Shown piece by piece: positions 1 through 8,803 of a stretch of 64,000 nucleotides of DNA. Where the stretch lies: positions 124,001 through 188,000 of the forward strand of contig CAVVPK010000015.1 in the NCBI GenBank assembly GCA_963750065.1, given 5' to 3'. Each line of letters begins with the position of its first letter. Position 1 is the first letter of the stretch. Origin of the DNA: CAVSRC01 sp963750065. GTDB lineage: Bacteria; Pseudomonadota; Alphaproteobacteria; Rhizobiales; Kaistiaceae. Under the pieces are notes generated by a model, which saw only the letters and a list, made by a program, of their open reading frames with translations, made no database searches and had not been told where the DNA came from. The position numbers and the translations under genes were made by a program.

Positions 1-588
1 TGGGCGCATGTCGCCGAGACCGTCGAGACCGTCTCGGCGGAAGGCCGTGCGGTGCTGGTCGGCGTGCGCAGCGTCGAGGCCTCCCGTGCGGCCAGCCTCG
101 CCCTTGCCGCACGCGGGATCGCCCACGCGGTGCTGCATGCCGGCAACCATGCCGAGGAGGCCGAGGTGATCGCCGCCGCCGGACAGACCGGTGCGGTGAC
201 GGTTGCCACCGGCATGGCCGGACGCGGCACCGATATCGCGCTTGCCCCCGAGGTGCGGAAGGCAGGCGGCCTGCATGTCATCATCGCCGAGCGGCACGAT
301 TCAAGCCGGGTCGATCGGCAGTTTGCCGGACGCAGCGCCCGCCAGGGCGATCCGGGCAGCGTCGAATACCTGCTGTCGCTGGAAGATCGCGTCACCAATA
401 TCTTCAATGTGCGTCTCTGGCGCATCGTCGCCGGCCGCCTGGGCAGGGCGGACGCCAGGCTTGGCCTCGCGGCGCTGCGGCTTGCCCAGCTGCGCATCGA
501 GGCGGCGCATCGCTCGGCCCGGTCGCGGCTGGCCCGGCACGACGAGGAGATCGAACGCATGCTCGCATTCGCGGGGGAACGGGAATGA
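1..588 (+). CDS. SecA-like preprotein translocase ATPase, C-terminal part (5' end outside window)
   Basis: The frame is open from base 1, so the gene starts outside the window; 195 residues are visible. They carry the last helicase motifs of the SecA motor: TGMAGRGTDI near residue 71 (motif V), then GGLHVI, ERHDSSRVDRQ and FAGRSARQGDPGS near residue 108 (motif VI). In SecA these belong to nucleotide-binding domain 2, which hydrolyses ATP to push preproteins through SecYEG. The protein ends only about 75 residues after motif VI. It therefore lacks the long helical wing and the zinc-binding SEC-C tail of housekeeping SecA, and its motif VI begins QFAGRSA rather than the usual QLRGRAG. This points to an accessory or divergent SecA-like protein. 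Its stop overlaps the start of the HlyD-type gene (ATGA), so the two are translationally coupled and may serve one export pathway (inference). Confidence 0.85.
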   Translation, partial: WAHVAETVETVSAEGRAVLVGVRSVEASRAASLALAARGIAHAVLHAGNHAEEAEVIAAAGQTGAVTVATGMAGRGTDIALAPEVRKAGGLHVIIAERHDSSRVDRQFAGRSARQGDPGSVEYLLSLEDRVTNIFNVRLWRIVAGRLGRADARLGLAALRLAQLRIEAAHRSARSRLARHDEEIERMLAFAGERE

Positions 589-1385
589 AGCGTCTGGCCG
601 CCTTTGTTGTTGGTGTCTGCATGATGGCGCCGGCGGTCGCGGCGGAGGAATCGATCTGTCTGCTGACGCCGGCCGAGACCGTCGACCTCGGCAGCCCGGT
701 CGAGGGCATGCTCGCCGCAGTGCTGGTCGATCGCGGCGACGTCGTGCACAAGGGCGAGGTCGTGGCCCAACTGACTGCGGGTGTCGAGAAGGCGACGCTG
801 GACCGTGCCCATGAGCGGGCCGTCGATACCGCAGCCATCGACGAGGCGAAGGTGGCGCTCGCCCAGCAACAGGCCAAGCTCGATCGCAAGCAGGAGCTGT
901 TCGACCGCAAGGTGATCTCGGCGCAGGACATGGACGACCAACGCTTCGAGACCGAAAAGGCGGCGAAGGCGCTCAAGCAGGCCGAGTTCGACCAGAAGCT
1001 GGCGATGCTCGACGAGAAGGTGGCGGCTGAGACCCTGGCGCTGCGCTCTATCACCAGCCCGATCGACGGCGTCGTGTTGCAGAAGACCCTGTCGGCGGGT
1101 GAGTATTCCAGCGCCCAGTCGACCATCCTGAAGGTTGCCGAGCTCGATCCGCTCTATGCCGAACTCACTTTGCCGGCGGAGCAGTTCGGGACCGTCAAGG
1201 TCGGCATGAAGGCGGAACTGCATCTCCTCGATCCGGTCGACGCGACCCGCATCGGCAAGGTGAATGTCGTCGATCCGCTGATCGACGCAGCGAGCCGCAC
1301 CTTCGGCGTGCGAGTCGCGATCGATAATCCCGGAAACTCTCTGCCGTCGGGTGTGCGCTGCGCGGTCCAGCGCTGGATCAACTGA
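585..1385 (+). CDS. HlyD/RND-type periplasmic adaptor (membrane fusion) protein
   Basis: This is a 266-residue protein with an N-terminal signal peptide (cleavage near APAVAA-EE). The first lipoyl-like half motif follows (SPVEGMLAAVLVDRGDVV, about residues 36-53), then a charged helical hairpin of about 75 residues (70-145). The second lipoyl half is SPIDGVVLQKTLSAGEYSS, and a beta-barrel segment runs to the C-terminus. This is the domain order of periplasmic adaptors that bridge an inner-membrane pump to an outer-membrane channel. At 266 residues it is shorter than typical adaptors (350-400) and lacks a clear membrane-proximal domain. The start ATG overlaps the upstream SecA-like stop. No pump or TolC gene follows; the sequence downstream is IS debris, so part of the operon may have been lost. 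Confidence 0.85.
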   Translation: MKRLAAFVVGVCMMAPAVAAEESICLLTPAETVDLGSPVEGMLAAVLVDRGDVVHKGEVVAQLTAGVEKATLDRAHERAVDTAAIDEAKVALAQQQAKLDRKQELFDRKVISAQDMDDQRFETEKAAKALKQAEFDQKLAMLDEKVAAETLALRSITSPIDGVVLQKTLSAGEYSSAQSTILKVAELDPLYAELTLPAEQFGTVKVGMKAELHLLDPVDATRIGKVNVVDPLIDAASRTFGVRVAIDNPGNSLPSGVRCAVQRWIN

Positions 1386-1488
1386 CCACGGCCGCGGTCT
1401 CGGACAGCGCCTGCACTTGTCGCCCGCGGACCTGACGGTTCGTGGCGGTGTGCGGCCCCTTCTTGTCGCTTGAAGCCGGGTAGATGCG

Positions 1489-1741
1489 GTGCAACGACCA
1501 ACGATGAAGTTCGTCGCCACCAAGACCGCCGATCAGCTCGATCTGCAGGCGCTGCACCGTGTGCGTGAGCGACTGGTCAGCCGGCGCACGGCGGTCATCA
1601 ATCAGATCCGTGCCTTCCTGCTGGAGCATGGCATCGCCGTGCGGCAGGGACAGCGCTTCTTGCGTGCTGGCGGTTGCCCTCGCCAACAAGCTCGCCCGCA
1701 TCGCCTGGAGCGTCCCGGCCCGTGGCCAGGACTTCGGGATG
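1489..1741 (+). pseudogene. IS110-family transposase remnant
   Basis: From 1489 the frame reads VQRPTMKFVATKTADQ and RVRERLVSRRTAVINQIRAF, typical of the middle of IS110 (DEDD) transposases. A different frame from 1676 reads ALANKLARIAWSVPARGQDF, typical of the IS110 C-terminal part. The pieces are joined out of frame with the intervening region missing, and the N-terminal catalytic part is absent, so this is a dead fragment. Confidence 0.8.
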
Positions 1742-2059
1742 ACGACGATCGCTCAGGCGACCGCTCAAACTGGCTGATCGTCGAGCCCCGAGATCGGGAA
1801 TACGCGATGACGTAGTAACCTACCGCCGAGGTCTGCGAGAGAACGAGACGAGATGGAGGTTCGGTCTTCCCGGCGCATGCGAACACTGGTGACCCAAATG
1901 GCCCGGTCGAGGTCTATCCCCTAATGAGATCGCATGCGCGCTGATATCCATGGTGGCCCGGAGCCCAACACGCTCCAACCAAAGGCCGGATGCATTGATG
2001 CAAGACCGCTCACCGCCACCGCGATAAACTCTCTTGCGATGCACGACCGGACCATACAT
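1742..2059. other. No recognisable gene; IS debris
   Basis: This stretch lies between the IS110 and IS256 fragments. I see no open frame with a recognisable product, and it is probably degenerate insertion-sequence DNA. Confidence 0.4.
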
Positions 2060-2276
2060 CTGGGTCAGGCTTAAGACCAGGAAGAGCAGCTGCAACGTCG
2101 CGTCATCGGTCGGGAAGTGGCCGCGAGCGCGAACCGCCCGGCGCAATTTGGCGTTCAGAGCCTCTATAGCGTTGGTCGTGTAGATCATCCTTGTCGAAGG
2201 CCGTCTTGGCGTCCGCTCCAGCCAGAAGCTGATCAAGAATGCCGTCGGGAATCGTCGGTTGCTTGCGTCGTGCCAT
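2060..2276 (-). pseudogene. IS256-family transposase remnant with internal deletion
   Basis: Reading leftward from the ATG at 2276, the frame gives MARRKQPTIPDGILDQLL then AGADAKTAFD, the normal start of an IS256 transposase. It then jumps out of frame to MIYTTNAIEALNAKLRRAVR and GHFPTDDATLQLLFLVLSL, the conserved C-terminal block. The middle of about 300 residues, including the catalytic aspartates, has been deleted. A related C-terminal block is present at 56942-57277. Confidence 0.85.
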
Positions 2277-2309
2277 GCGATGTCTCCTCCAATCTCATCG
2301 TCATGGCCC

Positions 2310-2669
2310 TCACACGAAATTTCGGATAGGCCTGTTGAGGCCGAGACGCCTGAGGATGCGGCTGACCGTGGCCGGCGAGATACCGAGTTCGGCGGCGATC
2401 TGCTTGCTGGTCCACCGCTGGCGGCGCAATCGCTCCACCTCGGTGACCACGGCCTGTGATGTCGGCTTGTGCGGGCGATGCGGCCGCGAAGAGCGATCCT
2501 TCAAGCCATCGACACCCACGGCCTTGAACCGGGCGACCCATTTGCGCACCGTCCGCGGACAGACGCCTGCGGCGCGTGCGGCGGCCTCCGGCGTCTGCCC
2601 GCTCAACACCTGCATCACGATCCGCTCTCGACCGAGCGGCGTTAGACGGGCATTCTTGTGGATGTTCAT
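2310..2669 (-). pseudogene. IS481-type transposase, N-terminal HTH fragment
   Basis: The frame starts at MNIHKNARLTPLGRERIVMQ (2669). It carries two helix-turn-helix units, around AARAAGVCPRTVRKWVARF and IAAELGISPATVSRILRRLG, the N-terminal DNA-binding region of IS481-like transposases. It stops after about 119 residues. The DDE catalytic core is absent, cut off where the IS256 fragment begins. Confidence 0.8.
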
Positions 2670-2756
2670 CCGGTCCTCCTCCGAGGGCTTGCTGAAGCGT
2701 CGCAACTCCGGCTTCCGGTCGTGTCCCTAGTGAGTTCGGCTGTGAAGATTGAGGTT

Positions 2757-3100
2757 TCAGGCGGATATAGGGATCGGGAGGCCAGCGATGGCGCTCAGGA
2801 TTTGGAGCAACAGAAGCCTCAGCCAGCGGATCAGGAGGCTGAAGTTGTATCCGGCCGCGGCCAGGACGGCGTCGCCGGCGCGATCGGCGAGGTAATTGCG
2901 GCTCATTCGGTGCTCGGCCTTGAGATGGCCGATGACGGGCTCGACGGCTGAACGGCGCCGCATCTGGCGCTTGATCTGCGGCGTCATGCGCCGCTTCTGA
3001 CCGGTGGTGTAGACCCGGAACTTGTATTGGGGCGGGGCGTTGTGGCCGCGGTATCCGGCATCGGCGAGAACGCGCTCGATGGTGTTGCCGACCAGTGCTC
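2757..3100 (-). pseudogene. IS5-family transposase, C-terminal fragment
   Basis: The reading frame from about 3100 gives NTIERVLADAGYRGHNAP, then RRRSAVEPVIGHLKAEHRM and AAAGYNFSLLIRWLR. This is the conserved E-region and tail of IS5-family DDE transposases. The N-terminal two thirds is missing. Confidence 0.8.
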
Positions 3101-3200
3101 GATCTCCGGGATCACAGTGGCCAGGCTACATGACTTTCCCCGCCCAGCATCGCGCCAAGTTACGGGACTGTCGGATATTTTGTGCGTGAGGCCGGTTTCG

Positions 3201-4035
3201 TCATTGGCCGACGAAGCGCTCGCCGAAGATGACGGCGAACTGGGTTCTGGCCTCGACCCACTCGCGCGGCGGTCGTTTCCATTCCTCGGCCGCGTGGTTG
3301 AGAACCAGATATAGCAGCTTCATTGCCGCATCGTCATTGGGGAAGTGACCGCGGGTTCGAACCGCGCGGCGCAGTTTTGAGTTCAGCGCCTCGATCGCGT
3401 TCGTGGTGTAGACGATGCGGCGGACCCCTTCGGGGAAGGCGAAGAACGGTACGACGTGCTCCCAGTTGCGCCGCCAGCTCAGCGCGATGGCCGGGTATTT
3501 CTGGCCCCAGGCACCGGCCTCGAACGCCTCCAGTGCCTTCATGCCGGCCTCGGCGTCTTTGGCCCGATAGATCGCTCTGAGCGCCGGCATCACGGGCTTG
3601 CGGTCCTTCCACGACACGAACGCAAGCGAATGGCGGATCAGGTGAACGATACAGGTCTGCACGACGGTCTCGGGGAAGACCGCGGTGATCAAGCCCTTCA
3701 GGCCGTCAACGACGGCAATCAGGATATCGCCGACGCCGCGGTTCTTCAGCTCGTTCATCACCCTGAGCCAGAACTTGGCGCCTTCTGTCTGCTCGATCCA
3801 GATGCCGAGAATCTCCTTCGTGCCATCCGCCAGGATGCCGAGCGCGATGTAGACGGCCTTGTTCCTGACGAAGCCCTCGTCCCTGATCTTCACCCGGATG
3901 GCGTCGAAGAAGACAAGTGGATAGCAGGCGTCCAGCGGACGGTTCTGCCACTCGGCCACTTCCTCCAGCACGGCATCGGTGACGGCCGAGACCAGGTCCG
4001 GCGACACGTCGATGCCATAGAGTTCCTCTAGAGCG
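3201..4035 (-). pseudogene. IS256-family transposase, N-terminally truncated
   Basis: About 275 residues of an IS256 transposase are present. They include the DDE region (ACYPLVFFDAIRVKIRDEG with the first D, then AVVDGLKGL with the second) and the C-terminal block VYTTNAIEALNSKLRRAVRT. The frame stays open upstream of 4007 (EELYGIDVSPDL) but is cut at about 4035, where the IS630 end begins. The N-terminal third is therefore lost. It differs from the other two IS256 fragments in the window, so at least two IS256 types have been here. Confidence 0.88.
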
Positions 4036-4866
4036 TTTCATTGCATAACTGAATCGGGAGGGTTCCCGATTGGTGGGGATTGTGATTCAAGATGCTGGCT
4101 GGGCAGGAGGCCAGCATCTGATGACCCGACCCCTTTCCAACGATCTGCGCGAGCGTGCTGTGCAGGCGGTTATGACGGGCGAGAGCTGCCGGTCCGTGGC
4201 AACCCGGTTCGGGGTTGCGGTGTCTTCGGTGGTGAAGTGGTCGCAGCGCTACCGGGCGACCGGCTCGGTGGCGCCGGGCAAGATGGGTGGCCACCGCAAG
4301 CGTGTCCTGGAGCCGCACCGTGCCTTCATCGTGGAGCGCATCGGCCAGACCCCACACCTGACGCTGCACGGCCTGAAGGACGAACTGGCGGCGCGCGGGG
4401 TGACGGTCTCGCACAATGCGGTGTGGCAGTTCCTGCGGCGCGAAGGACTGCGCTTCAAAAAAAACGCTGTTCGCCCTTGAGCAGGCCCGTGCCGACATCG
4501 CCCGCAGGCGTCGGCGATGGCGAGCGCGGCAGAGCCGCTTCGATCCCGCCAGGCTGGTCTTCATCGACGAGACCTGGATCAAGACCAACATGGCCCCGCT
4601 CAGGGGCTGGGGCGCGAAGGGCAAACGCCTGCGTGGCTTCGCCCCACATGGCCACTGGCGCACGCTGACCTTCCTTGGGGCGCTGCGCTGCGACCAACTC
4701 ACCGCGCCTTGCGTCTTCGACGGCCCGATCAACGGCCAGTGCTTCCGCGCCTATGTCGAGCAGTTTCTCGTCCCCGCCCTGAGACCCGGTGACATCGTCA
4801 TCATGGACAATCTCGGCAGCCACAAAGCCGCGGCTATCCGTGACGCCATCAAGGCCGCCGGGGCAA
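4034..4866 (+). mobile_element. IS630-family element, right end missing, transposase in two frames
   Basis: The left end lies at about 4034, next to a TA-containing site. OrfA starts at 4121 (MTRPLSNDLRERAVQAVMTG) and encodes two HTH modules up to LRREGLRFKK. A run of eight A (4457-4464) then separates it from the second frame, TLFALEQARADI, IDETWIKT (first D) and IMDNLGSHK (second D). Removing one A fuses the frames exactly. The run may be a programmed frameshift site, common in this family, or another single-base insertion of the kind seen across this window. Sequence stops at IKAAGA and passes directly into the recombinase 3' end, so the third catalytic residue and the right inverted repeat are lost. 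The element is immobile. Confidence 0.88.
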
Positions 4867-6522
4867 GGGGCCGAGGCGCCGGAGCTTCTCGACCGTCAGG
4901 TCCACCGGCTGGAGCCCCTTGAGGATCCTCTCGACGATATCTGGAGCAAGGAAGGCAAGGGGCAGATAGCGACTGATCTCGTTGCGATCCTCGTCCTCGC
5001 GGACGGCCAGTTCCGTAATCGAGGAGGTCGAGCCATCGGTCATCTGGTCGCACCAGCGATGAGCCTTGGCGATCAAGGCGATCAGCGCGGTGTCCAGGTT
5101 CGAGGCGGGCTCCGCATCGCCACCGACCACCATCTTGGCTTCGACGCCGCGTCGCTTCAGTCGCAGCGGAAGGTGAATCACGCTGATGGTGGGCGCCGTC
5201 TCGGCTCCGGTCGACCCCGCCTCCGGGAGACTAAGCGAGCAAGACAGCTTCTGGACGTCGATGGCGATGCTGACGTGGTCGGGATGCACGTCGATGCGAT
5301 CGACGAACAACTGCAGCGCGGATCTGCGGCTTGCGGTCGAAGCCGACCGCAGGTCGTCTGCAAGACGTTGTGCGCCGGCCTTCATGGCCCGAAGGACTCG
5401 CGGCGGCGTGTTGCGGAGGCCCAGGAGCGCCATTAGCTCAATATCGTCACCAAGGAGGCGAGCCAGCTCAGCGAGAATCGGTCGCTCAAGCTCCTGAGCG
5501 GGCAGACGGCGACCGGTGTCGTCCGTCTTGAGTGCGTTCATCAGGCGGTGAGAGACGTAGTAGTGGTGGCGGACGCCAGCCTTGACCGCATGCGATGGCG
5601 TAAGCCGGTCACCTGTCTCGTCGAAGACGAGACCGGTCAGGATACAGGGCGAGTTGAGGTTCTTCGGTGCGCGGCGTGCAACGGTGTTATCGGACAGGAT
5701 TGCCTGAACCGCATCCCAGGTCTCGCGATCGATGATTGCCTCATGCAGTCCGGTATAGGTCTGACCTTTATGCGGGATGTCGCCGACGTAGATCGGATTG
5801 GACAGCAACTGGTACAGGTTCCCGCGGGAGAATGGTTGGCCACCCTGAATCCGGCCACTTGCGAAGGATCGCCGTTTGGTCACGATCCCCTCGTCATCTG
5901 CGGCTGCTTTGAGCCGTCGCACGCTCCGGATTTGCAGATAGAGATCGAAGAGGCGGCGCACCGTCACCGCCTCCGCTTCATTGGCAATGAGCCGCTTGTC
6001 CCGGACGTCGAAGCCGAGCGGCGGGCGGCCGCCCATCCACATGCCCTTCTTCTTGGAGGCGGCGATCTTGTCGCGGATACGCTCGGCGGTGACCTCGCGC
6101 TCGAACTGGGCGAAGGATAGGAGCACGTTCAGGGTCAGTCGCCCCATGGACGTGGTCGTGTTGAACTGCTGGGTCACCGAGACAAAGGAGACGCCTTTGG
6201 CGTCGAACACGTCGACGATCTTGGCAAAGTCCATGAGGGATCGGGTCAGGCGGTCGATCTTGTAGACGACAACAACATCGACCTTGTCTGCGGCAATATC
6301 GTAAAGGAGTCGCTGTAGGGCAGGGCGGTCCATGGTGCCGCCGGAGATGCCGCCATCGTCGTAACGTGTTCGGATCAGTTTCCAGCCGAGACCCGCCTGC
6401 GAAGCAACATACGCTTCACAGGCCTCACGCTGGGCGTCGAGCGAATTGAATTCCTGGTCGAGCCCTTCCTCGGTTGATTTGCGGGTGTAGACGGCACAGC
6501 GATGGGTGGTGTTGCCGCTCAT
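4849..6522 (-). CDS. Large serine recombinase (site-specific, resolvase type)
   Basis: The protein is about 557 residues from the ATG at 6522, whose start overlaps the DUF2924 stop (ATGA). The N-terminal resolvase domain has YTRKSTEEGLDQEFNSLDAQ with the catalytic serine, then YDDGGISGGTMDRPALQ and VVVVYKIDRLTRS. A recombinase domain (PLGFDVRDKRLIANEAEAVT) and a long C-terminal DNA-binding part follow. Large serine recombinases integrate or excise phages and islands at att sites. The last residues are abnormal: after KLRRLGPLP the frame runs into IS630-derived sequence. The second copy of this C-terminus at 39858-40120 instead ends YRWDEQRAVLGFTV, so this gene has lost about a dozen terminal residues. 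The catalytic domain is intact; activity is uncertain. Confidence 0.9.
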   Translation of the reverse strand: MSGNTTHRCAVYTRKSTEEGLDQEFNSLDAQREACEAYVASQAGLGWKLIRTRYDDGGISGGTMDRPALQRLLYDIAADKVDVVVVYKIDRLTRSLMDFAKIVDVFDAKGVSFVSVTQQFNTTTSMGRLTLNVLLSFAQFEREVTAERIRDKIAASKKKGMWMGGRPPLGFDVRDKRLIANEAEAVTVRRLFDLYLQIRSVRRLKAAADDEGIVTKRRSFASGRIQGGQPFSRGNLYQLLSNPIYVGDIPHKGQTYTGLHEAIIDRETWDAVQAILSDNTVARRAPKNLNSPCILTGLVFDETGDRLTPSHAVKAGVRHHYYVSHRLMNALKTDDTGRRLPAQELERPILAELARLLGDDIELMALLGLRNTPPRVLRAMKAGAQRLADDLRSASTASRRSALQLFVDRIDVHPDHVSIAIDVQKLSCSLSLPEAGSTGAETAPTISVIHLPLRLKRRGVEAKMVVGGDAEPASNLDTALIALIAKAHRWCDQMTDGSTSSITELAVREDEDRNEISRYLPLAFLAPDIVERILKGLQPVDLTVEKLRRLGPLPRRP

Positions 6523-6948
6523 AGACCGAAGAACCTCCGACCTGACCAGGAAGTGCCTGTGATGGCCCTGGCGATGGCCGAAAGGGACCGGAATGTCTGT
6601 CCATTCCAAGTGAAGCAGCCATCAGATACATCGACCTGATGGACGGTGCCGTGCCACTCACGGACAAGTCGAGTTCCCGGTCTCAGGTTCCGATCGTGCT
6701 GGCGCACCTTGATCGGTTCACCTTCATCCCGGTCAAGAATTGCCCGTCGGGTCGAGCGGCCAAGACCGCCGAACGCCTTGGCCTGAAGGTCGTACGCACA
6801 GGCTCGCTCCAACAATCCGCGCTTGATGCCTTTCGGCGGCGGTGACCCGAACAGGGAGGTCCACCGCACTGGCAAGCTCGGCGCGCGAAAGTTCCGACAA
6901 CCGATCAATCTCCGCCAAGACATCGGCTTTGGACTTGGGCCGCGTCAT
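6519..6948 (-). pseudogene. DUF2924 protein, single-base frameshift
   Basis: The gene starts MTRPKSKADVLAEIDRLSEL at 6948 and continues after one extra base (near 6866-6870) as RWTSLFGSPPPKGIKRGLLE. It runs on to TFRSLSAIARAITGTSWSG and a stop at 6519. Together these give a complete DUF2924 protein of about 142 residues. DUF2924 genes regularly sit immediately upstream of this type of serine recombinase and are thought to be an accessory of the mobile element; the molecular role is unknown. The stop overlaps the recombinase start, showing one operon. Either the base is a sequence error or the gene is newly broken. Confidence 0.8.
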
Positions 6949-6952
6949 CGGG

Positions 6953-7234
6953 CTATCGGGGGCTGGCGGCGATGCGGTAGCGGCGGATGCCCTTCTCGTC
7001 CTTCTCGCTGACGATCTCGAAGCCTTTGCGTTTCTTCAGCGTGCCCGACATGAACCCGCGGACGCTATGCTTCTGCCAGCCGGTCGCTTTGCCGAGTTCG
7101 GCGATCGTGACGCCCTTCGGGCGCCGGAGCAGAGCCAGTGCCTTCTCCGTCTTCGTCGACCTCGCCGCCGTTCTCTTGACAACTGGGGTGGTCAATCCCG
7201 GCTCGGTCTTTGCGGTTACCTTCTTGCTCGGCAT
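6953..7234 (-). CDS. DUF3489 protein (winged-helix-like, mobile-element associated)
   Basis: A 93-residue basic protein starting MPSKKVTAKTEPGLTTPVVK at 7234. The conserved DUF3489 core is TKTEKALALLRRPKGVTIAE then LGKATGWQKHSVRGFMSGTL. It resembles a small winged-helix DNA-binding domain with a lysine-rich leader. It ends 4 bases before the DUF2924 start, so DUF3489, DUF2924 and the recombinase form one leftward operon, a recurrent trio at the ends of alphaproteobacterial mobile elements. A role in controlling the recombinase is inference. Confidence 0.85.
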   Translation of the reverse strand: MPSKKVTAKTEPGLTTPVVKRTAARSTKTEKALALLRRPKGVTIAELGKATGWQKHSVRGFMSGTLKKRKGFEIVSEKDEKGIRRYRIAASPR

Positions 7235-7460
7235 GCTAGCCTCCTGGTTACGGCGCCGGACAATCCGGCGCTCCCACCAGGACAAGCCCGACGATCGGGT
7301 CGGGCTGCGTCCGGCTCAGGCCCGCCCTCGTAGCGTTCGGCCCGCCGTCGAACCATGGATGCTTCCTTTGCGCCGCAAGTCCAGTGCAGTCTGGTGGTCT
7401 TCGGGCTCATGACCTGACGGTGGGCTCACAGGGCTCCGTTGGCTATTCAGCGGCACTACT

Positions 7461-7507
7461 GACTACAAATCTGGGGGTCAGGGGTTCGAATCCCTTCGGG
7501 CGCGCCA
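7461..7507 (+). other. tRNA 3' end fragment, candidate attachment-site half
   Basis: The segment has a T-arm (AGGGG TTCGAAT CCCTT), a 3' acceptor strand CGGGCGC, a discriminator G and an encoded CCA at 7505-7507. It is preceded by an anticodon-stem-like piece with ACTACAAATCTG. No matching 5' acceptor strand (GCGCCCG) or D-arm is present upstream, so this is only the 3' part of a tRNA gene. It is most like an alphaproteobacterial tRNA-Arg. Such 3' ends are the usual crossover sites of integrating islands. The segment lies exactly between the recombinase module and the cargo genes. Confidence 0.6.
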
Positions 7508-7755
7508 ATCTTTTCAAGGGCTTGGGCCCTGCCTCAGGCGCGGTCCCGTCCTCCAAGCACCGTATGAGCACCGTGCCGCGTCCCGGCCCGGATTCCCCGG
7601 ACGTTAACCTGGTCGTCGGATGATCGCGGCCGGAGGGGAAACGACGGTCGGCCGCGGACAGGCGCGCCCGAGAGACTGAGCCGCGCCCGCGCCGGGACAG
7701 AGAAGCCCGGCCCGCTCTGACGGAGCGGAACCGGGCGCGGGCGGAGTGACGGGCA

Positions 7756-7908
7756 ATGGATACGACGGAGAAGGACGGCGGGAAGCCGTCGAAGCGGCCC
7801 CGCGAGGGCTGGACCGATGCGAAGCGCACGGCATCGCGCAACGCATTTGGATCGCACATGCCTCGCCTGACCGCGGCAGAAGCGCTATTCCGGCTACAGC
7901 GACTTTGA
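7756..7908 (+). CDS. Possible small protein, unrecognised
   Basis: A 50-codon frame (MDTTEKDGGKPSKRPREGW and on) ends 13 bases before the DUF2971 start. It is rich in Lys and Arg and has no recognisable domain. It could be a real leader gene or chance coding. Confidence 0.25.
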   Translation: MDTTEKDGGKPSKRPREGWTDAKRTASRNAFGSHMPRLTAAEALFRLQRL

Positions 7909-7921
7909 CCGGGGGCGTGTG

Positions 7922-8803
7922 ATGACCGAGCAGTGGCCCAGCCTGTTCAAGTACACGTCCGCCGATGCGGCCAAGATCATCCTCCGCACCGGCAGCCTCC
8001 GCTGGTCAGCGCCGTCGAGCTTCAACGACCCGTTCGACGGCCAGTTTGACTTCCACCTTGAATTCGACGTCGAGCGCGTGGTGGCGCGCGTGACCGCTTT
8101 CCTCGTGGCGGTGCTAGAGGGTAGAGCTGAGCTGGTGGCAGGCAACGAATTCGGCGAAGTCTTCCTGGCTCACCGTCAGCACCTAACTCGTGCAGACATC
8201 GATGGCGAGGAGTTCCAGGGGTCCTTTCGGGAGGGGCTTCAGAACGCGGAGCGATATCTGCCGGAGTTGCAGGCGCAACTCCGCGAGATCCAGCGCGGTG
8301 CGAAGATCATCTGCGTATCGGAATTGCCAGACAGCATCCCGATGTGGTCGCACTATGCCCATAACCACGAGGGCGTGGTACTGGAATTCAGGCACGACCC
8401 CGCGACCGATAGCGTCTGGCGTGTGGCGCCCCGTGTGGGTTATGTGGGGCAGATGCCTCGTCTGATGGATGAAGACACGGCCGTACGGTTTCTATCCGGG
8501 CAGTCCCTGCTCGATCGAAGCAAGATCATGCATCAAGCGATCTACACGAAGTCTGACGCATGGGCCTATGAGACCGAGCGGCGGGTCGTCTGGCACGGGC
8601 ACGTATCCGACCAGCCATTCGAGATGTTCGGCTTCGGCCCATCGGAGCTTGTCGGCGTCGGCCTCGGGTGCCGCGTCGCAGGCGCCGATAGTGCAGAGAT
8701 CGTGCGCCTTGCTCGCACCCGATATCCGCACGCGAGGATCTACCAGGCGCGCCAGGACCCTCGCGCGTTCGCTCTGACCTTCGAGCCGATCACGGCGTCT
8801 TAG
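7922..8803 (+). CDS. DUF2971 domain protein
   Basis: The protein has 293 residues; the ATG at 7922 is preferred over the adjacent GTG at 7919 because GGGGG lies six bases upstream. Family landmarks are LFKYTSADAAKIILRTGSL and RWSAPSSFNDPFDGQF near the N-terminus, then ICVSELPDSIPMWSHYAHNH and EGVVLEFRHDP in the middle. The middle motif, with its MWSHYA..H..G signature, defines DUF2971. The biochemical role is unknown. The family is common on mobile and defence islands. It is transcribed toward the Vsr gene and has no clear operon partner. Confidence 0.85.
   Translation: MTEQWPSLFKYTSADAAKIILRTGSLRWSAPSSFNDPFDGQFDFHLEFDVERVVARVTAFLVAVLEGRAELVAGNEFGEVFLAHRQHLTRADIDGEEFQGSFREGLQNAERYLPELQAQLREIQRGAKIICVSELPDSIPMWSHYAHNHEGVVLEFRHDPATDSVWRVAPRVGYVGQMPRLMDEDTAVRFLSGQSLLDRSKIMHQAIYTKSDAWAYETERRVVWHGHVSDQPFEMFGFGPSELVGVGLGCRVAGADSAEIVRLARTRYPHARIYQARQDPRAFALTFEPITAS

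Noticed and set aside
7443..7859. Minus-strand open frame ending in a GFEPLTPRFVV-type sequence
   Set aside because: This peptide is the familiar spurious antisense translation of a tRNA 3' end; it supports the tRNA fragment, not a protein.
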